The translations under genes were made by a program, and so were the position numbers. Below are positions 5,742 through 8,077 of a DNA stretch of 8,077 bases, in pieces. The stretch's first letter is position 1. Each line of letters begins with the position of its first letter. The notes beneath the pieces are model-generated. The model saw only the letters and a program-made list of their open reading frames with translations, ran no database searches and was not told the DNA's origin. Location: NCBI GenBank assembly GCA_023301405.1, contig JALZUX010000072.1, positions 1-8,077 of the forward strand, given 5' to 3'. This DNA comes from Granulosicoccaceae bacterium. GTDB lineage: Bacteria; Pseudomonadota; Gammaproteobacteria; Granulosicoccales; Granulosicoccaceae.

Positions 5742-6627
5742 GATTAATCCCCTGGCGGTGGCGTTGCAACCTTTTACCGTAGCTTTGAGAAACACGATCA
5801 AAAATAATCGCCAGTGCCACGATCGCCAATCCGTTCATCATGCCAAGCGCAAGATACTGATTTGAAATTGCCCTCAATACCGGCACACCAAGACCTGCCA
5901 CGCCTATCATCGAGGCGATCACCACCATAGACAACGCCATCATGATCGTTTGGTTAACACCAGCAAATATATTAGGCAACGCTAGCGGAATCTGTACGCC
6001 AAAAAGCTTTTGCCTATAGCTGGCACCAAAGGCGTCTGCGGCTTCCAGCGCTTCTTTATCAACCAGCCTGATACCAAGGTTAGTCAACCGCACAATAGGC
6101 GGTATGGCGTAAATACAAACCGAGATCAAGCCCGGCACTTTACCAATGCCCAGCAACATCACCACTGGAATCAGGTAAACAAACGCAGGGATAGTCTGCA
6201 TCACATCTAGAACAGGTGTAATCACCGCCTGCAACCGTTCAGACCGGGCCATTAGTATCCCTAGCGGAATACCCAGCGTAATACAGACAATAGTGGCCAC
6301 CGAGATAATCGCCAACGTCGACATAGTGTCTTTCCACATGCCGAAGTAACCAATCGCTAAAAACGAAGCAATAACACCAAGGACAATCCAAAGACTTCTG
6401 GCACCCAACCAGGCAAGCGCAGACATCACTATAATAATAATGGGCCATGGCGTTGCCAGTAACATCTTTTCAAGCCAAACGAGGAACATCAACAATGGAT
6501 GGAAAACCTGTTCTAAATCTTCCCCGAACGCTCTGGAGAATTCTCTAAAGCCTGCATCTATACCTTTCTTCAAATCCCGAAGTTCAGTCCGCCCCATCTC
6601 TGGAAATTTATTTGTCCAAAATTCCAT
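5734..6627 (-). CDS. proW: Betaine/proline-type ABC importer, permease subunit
   Basis: A 297-residue inner-membrane permease of the ProW/OpuAB type. The N-terminus (1-45) is hydrophilic. Hydrophobic segments lie near 44-58, 60-75, 78-96, 103-125, 143-162, 164-180, 226-250 and 258-276. The family motif DVMQTIPAFVYLIP (141-154) is present. The EAA loop that contacts the ATPase is EAADAFGASYRQKLFGVQIP (195-214), with the conserved Gly at 201. IGVAGLG (241-247) follows. E. coli ProW is longer at the N-terminus (about 354 residues), but this length is common for OpuAB-like permeases. AGGA (forward 6635-6638), seven bases before the ATG, supports the start. The gene follows a terminator after proX and overlaps proV by 8 bases, so proW and proV are very likely co-translated. 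Confidence 0.94.
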   Translation of the reverse strand: MEFWTNKFPEMGRTELRDLKKGIDAGFREFSRAFGEDLEQVFHPLLMFLVWLEKMLLATPWPIIIIVMSALAWLGARSLWIVLGVIASFLAIGYFGMWKDTMSTLAIISVATIVCITLGIPLGILMARSERLQAVITPVLDVMQTIPAFVYLIPVVMLLGIGKVPGLISVCIYAIPPIVRLTNLGIRLVDKEALEAADAFGASYRQKLFGVQIPLALPNIFAGVNQTIMMALSMVVIASMIGVAGLGVPVLRAISNQYLALGMMNGLAIVALAIIFDRVSQSYGKRLQRHRQGINHD

Positions 6628-6687
6628 TGCTTTTTCCTGTCAGATGCCTGATCTGAAAGTAATCTGAATAAATTTGATAATGGCTAT

Positions 6688-6725
6688 AAAAAAAGCCTGC
6701 ATGCGCAAAGTGGCAGGCAGGCTTT
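6688..6725 (-). terminator. Rho-independent-type terminator between proX and proW
   Basis: On the minus strand AAAGCCTGC (6725-6717) pairs perfectly with GCAGGCTTT (6700-6692) over nine positions around a 16-base loop, and runs straight into a seven-T tract (6694-6688). It starts 22 bases after the proX stop and lies 61 bases before the proW start. Its position inside the operon suggests partial termination, giving more proX than proWV transcript. Such a 3' hairpin could also stabilise the upstream proX segment. Confidence 0.75.
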
Positions 6726-6746
6726 AATATTGCTAAACCTAACTAC

Positions 6747-7754
6747 TTAGTTCAGTTCGGCTTTTACTTTTTCAGCAACTTCAGCGCTAACCCATGATTC
6801 CCAAACATCACCGTGGTTCAGCAGAAACTCAATCGCCGCGTCTTCACCAGCCGCCTGGTTATCGCCCATGTATACAAGCATGTCGTTCATGATTTGGCCT
6901 GGAAAAACGCGCTTGCCAAGGTAGTCCATCACATCAGGACCGGCACTGCCTTTGAACTTATCAGTCACAACGGTATGAACTTCCGACTCTGTCCATGCAG
7001 ATGGCTGTGGATCTTCACAATCCTGTTCAGCCAACGCAATACAACCGTCCCAGTTTTCAGCGCCGGCAAATGGCACACCAAAGTCAAGCTTGACCATCTG
7101 ATGCTTACCAATCATTGCCGTTGGTGACCAGTAATAGCCAAACCAGTTCTGCTCACGTTCAACCGCTTTAGTCATTGACCCGTCAAGCCCTGCAGCCGAA
7201 CCGGGATCAACCAATTTCCAACCCTTTGCTTCCATGTCAAATGCACGGAACAGGTTAGCATTTGCCAATTGACAACCCCAACCGGCTGGACAACCAATAA
7301 AGGCACCCTTGCTTGGATCTTCAACATCGGGGAACAACTCAGGGTGCTCTAACACTTCGAGAACAGTAGTCAGTTCAGGGTGCTTTGCGGCGGTTGCGGG
7401 TGGTATCCACCAGCCTTCACCAAGACCGGTGATCGGGCCACTGTTGGCAGAATGCAAAGTACCTTCATCCAACGCTTTATCCAAAGGCTCGCGAACGGCA
7501 TTGATCCACAACTCACCAGCGATATCGGGCTGGCCTTTCTCGTTCATTGAAGCAAACGTAGTCGTGGTTGCGCCGGGAATGAGTTCGACGTTACAAGAGT
7601 AGCCTGCCTCCAGAATAACTTTATCAACATTAGCCATCAGTTCGCCTGACGCCCAGTTCCATTCTGCTATTTGAATATCACCGCATTCTGCGGCTGCGGC
7701 ACCAGAACCCAATAGAGCTACGATTCCTAGTGAAATTTTACTTAAGGTCTTCAT
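6747..7754 (-). CDS. proX: Periplasmic glycine betaine/proline betaine-type binding protein
   Basis: A 335-residue substrate-binding protein of the OpuAC/ProX family. A Sec signal peptide is clear: MKTLSK, hydrophobic core to residue 16, then GAAAA, with cleavage likely near 22-23. There is no lipobox before Cys24 (AAAEC), so it is probably soluble in the periplasm. The three tryptophans of the E. coli ProX aromatic box appear to be kept: Trp83 (GELWINAV), Trp159 (within GCPAGWGC, 154-161) and Trp209 (GYYWSPT). The GCxxGWGC loop carries the Cys pair (155/161) that forms a disulfide in E. coli. Four further cysteines (24, 54, 238, 246) may form two more. This supports quaternary-ammonium ligands such as glycine betaine or proline betaine, but related ligands (carnitine, choline, DMSP) are not excluded. 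AGAGG (forward 7761-7765), six bases before the ATG, is a strong ribosome binding site. Confidence 0.93.
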   Translation of the reverse strand: MKTLSKISLGIVALLGSGAAAAECGDIQIAEWNWASGELMANVDKVILEAGYSCNVELIPGATTTTFASMNEKGQPDIAGELWINAVREPLDKALDEGTLHSANSGPITGLGEGWWIPPATAAKHPELTTVLEVLEHPELFPDVEDPSKGAFIGCPAGWGCQLANANLFRAFDMEAKGWKLVDPGSAAGLDGSMTKAVEREQNWFGYYWSPTAMIGKHQMVKLDFGVPFAGAENWDGCIALAEQDCEDPQPSAWTESEVHTVVTDKFKGSAGPDVMDYLGKRVFPGQIMNDMLVYMGDNQAAGEDAAIEFLLNHGDVWESWVSAEVAEKVKAELN

Positions 7755-7855
7755 GAAAATCCTCTTGAATGTGCGTATTTATTCGCTGATGAAACTAATG
7801 AGGCCACCGCACCGATTGTTAAAAAAAGCAGTGCCGCAGTATGTCCAACCGGCCA

Positions 7856-7889
7856 ATTATACAAAGTGTACCGGCAGGCTTCCCTGCCG
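7856..7889 (-). promoter_or_regulatory. Candidate proX promoter with palindromic operator over the -35
   Basis: On the minus strand TATAAT (7861-7856) is a perfect -10 hexamer preceded by TTG. No good -35 lies 17 bases upstream. That position is covered by the perfect inverted repeat CGGCAGG-N4-CCTGCCG (7872-7889). Transcription would begin near 7849, giving a leader of about 95 bases, and the palindrome would be centred near -31. A weak -35 under a palindrome suggests control by a DNA-binding regulator, either an activator or a repressor. No regulator can be named from the sequence. Confidence 0.5.
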
Positions 7890-7916
7890 AACACGACATG
7901 TTTGCACTTTCGCCAC

Positions 7917-7944
7917 ATACTAACTGGCAGAAAAACAAACTCAA
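7917..7944 (-). promoter_or_regulatory. Second, distal proX promoter candidate
   Basis: On the minus strand TTGAGT (7944-7939) and TAGTAT (7922-7917) each match 4 of 6 consensus positions with a 16-base spacer. The elements are moderate. It would transcribe through the palindrome at 7872-7889. Two promoters are usual for osmoregulated betaine operons, which makes this worth listing. Confidence 0.3.
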
Positions 7945-8077
7945 GCCCTTGCAAATACAACCCATACCAGGCCAGACGGCTGTATATTGAGTTACCCAGC
8001 CCCCAAATTGTCAAAGCCGTGTATCGATAAAGCCGCAGACTACATTGAGTCATCAGAAAGCGCCCTACAAAGACTCG

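Larger units (their letters stand above)
7755..8077. other. 323-base region upstream of proX
   Basis: No credible gene is visible. A 100-codon minus-strand frame (8053-7751) ends in an ATGA overlap with proX, but its composition is unlike a known family and it runs through the best promoter elements, so I do not call it. The region contains a perfect -10 with an operator-like palindrome (7856-7889), a second promoter candidate (7917-7944), and a seven-A run (7821-7827) that would be a T-run in the proX leader. The upstream neighbour lies outside the window. Confidence 0.55.

Noticed and set aside
5742..5801. An upstream start for proV adding 20 residues
   Set aside because: The extra residues lie inside the proW coding sequence and do not resemble the ProV N-terminus. 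The ATG at 5741 has a good ribosome binding site and matches the family.
7812..7852. A leader hairpin CCGGTTG/CAATCGG with an internal T-run as a proX attenuator
   Set aside because: The likely transcription start cuts into the first arm, one pair is a wobble, and the T-run is in the loop and not after the stem.
7751..8053. A 100-codon minus-strand reading frame ending in an ATGA overlap with proX
   Set aside because: It has no recognisable family and runs through the best promoter and palindrome ahead of proX. The strong ribosome binding site at its end belongs to proX.
1..8077. A defence, mobile or otherwise new multi-gene system
   Set aside because: All seven genes belong to familiar housekeeping or transport families. 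There are no transposases, integrases, toxin-antitoxin pairs, reverse transcriptases or spacer arrays.

Overview
The window looks like an ordinary chromosomal segment of a gammaproteobacterium with balanced base composition, probably marine or salt-adapted. The reasons are the Escherichia coli-like prolyl-tRNA synthetase N-terminus, the perM / bcp / dapA / metallo-hydrolase neighbourhood (a grouping I recall from Pseudomonas-type genomes), and a complete betaine-type osmoprotectant importer. I cannot name the genus. There is no tRNA, rRNA, CRISPR array, insertion sequence or phage gene.

Left part (1-2276): the 5' end of proS runs off the left edge on the minus strand. A 505-base gap follows, holding a 19-bp REP-like palindrome, a short operator-like palindrome and a 10-bp tandem repeat. 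perM (AI-2E/PerM permease) is on the plus strand and converges on bcp (thiol peroxidase) on the minus strand.

Middle part (2277-4691): bcp and dapA are divergent across about 150 bases that contain a GC-rich hairpin and a candidate dapA promoter. dapA (first committed step of lysine/diaminopimelate synthesis) is followed by 309 non-coding bases where bamC often lies in relatives, then a YycJ-like metallo-beta-lactamase-fold hydrolase. A 310-base gap rich in inverted repeats separates the hydrolase from the convergent transporter operon.

Right part (4692-8077, minus strand): a ProU/OpuA-type ABC importer in the order binding protein (proX), permease (proW), ATPase (proV), opposite to the proV-proW-proX order of E. 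coli. proX has a strong ribosome binding site and a candidate promoter with a perfect TATAAT and an inverted repeat over the -35 region. A rho-independent-type terminator lies between proX and proW, suggesting excess binding protein with partial readthrough to proWV. proW and proV overlap by 8 bases and are probably translationally coupled. ProX keeps what appear to be the three tryptophans and the GCxxGWGC disulfide loop of the E. coli ProX betaine pocket.

I found no convincing new multi-gene system. The observations most worth a second look are non-coding: the proX-proW terminator, the proX upstream operator, the TGACRTCA triplet at 4640-4675, the structured intergenic regions, and the absence of bamC after dapA.
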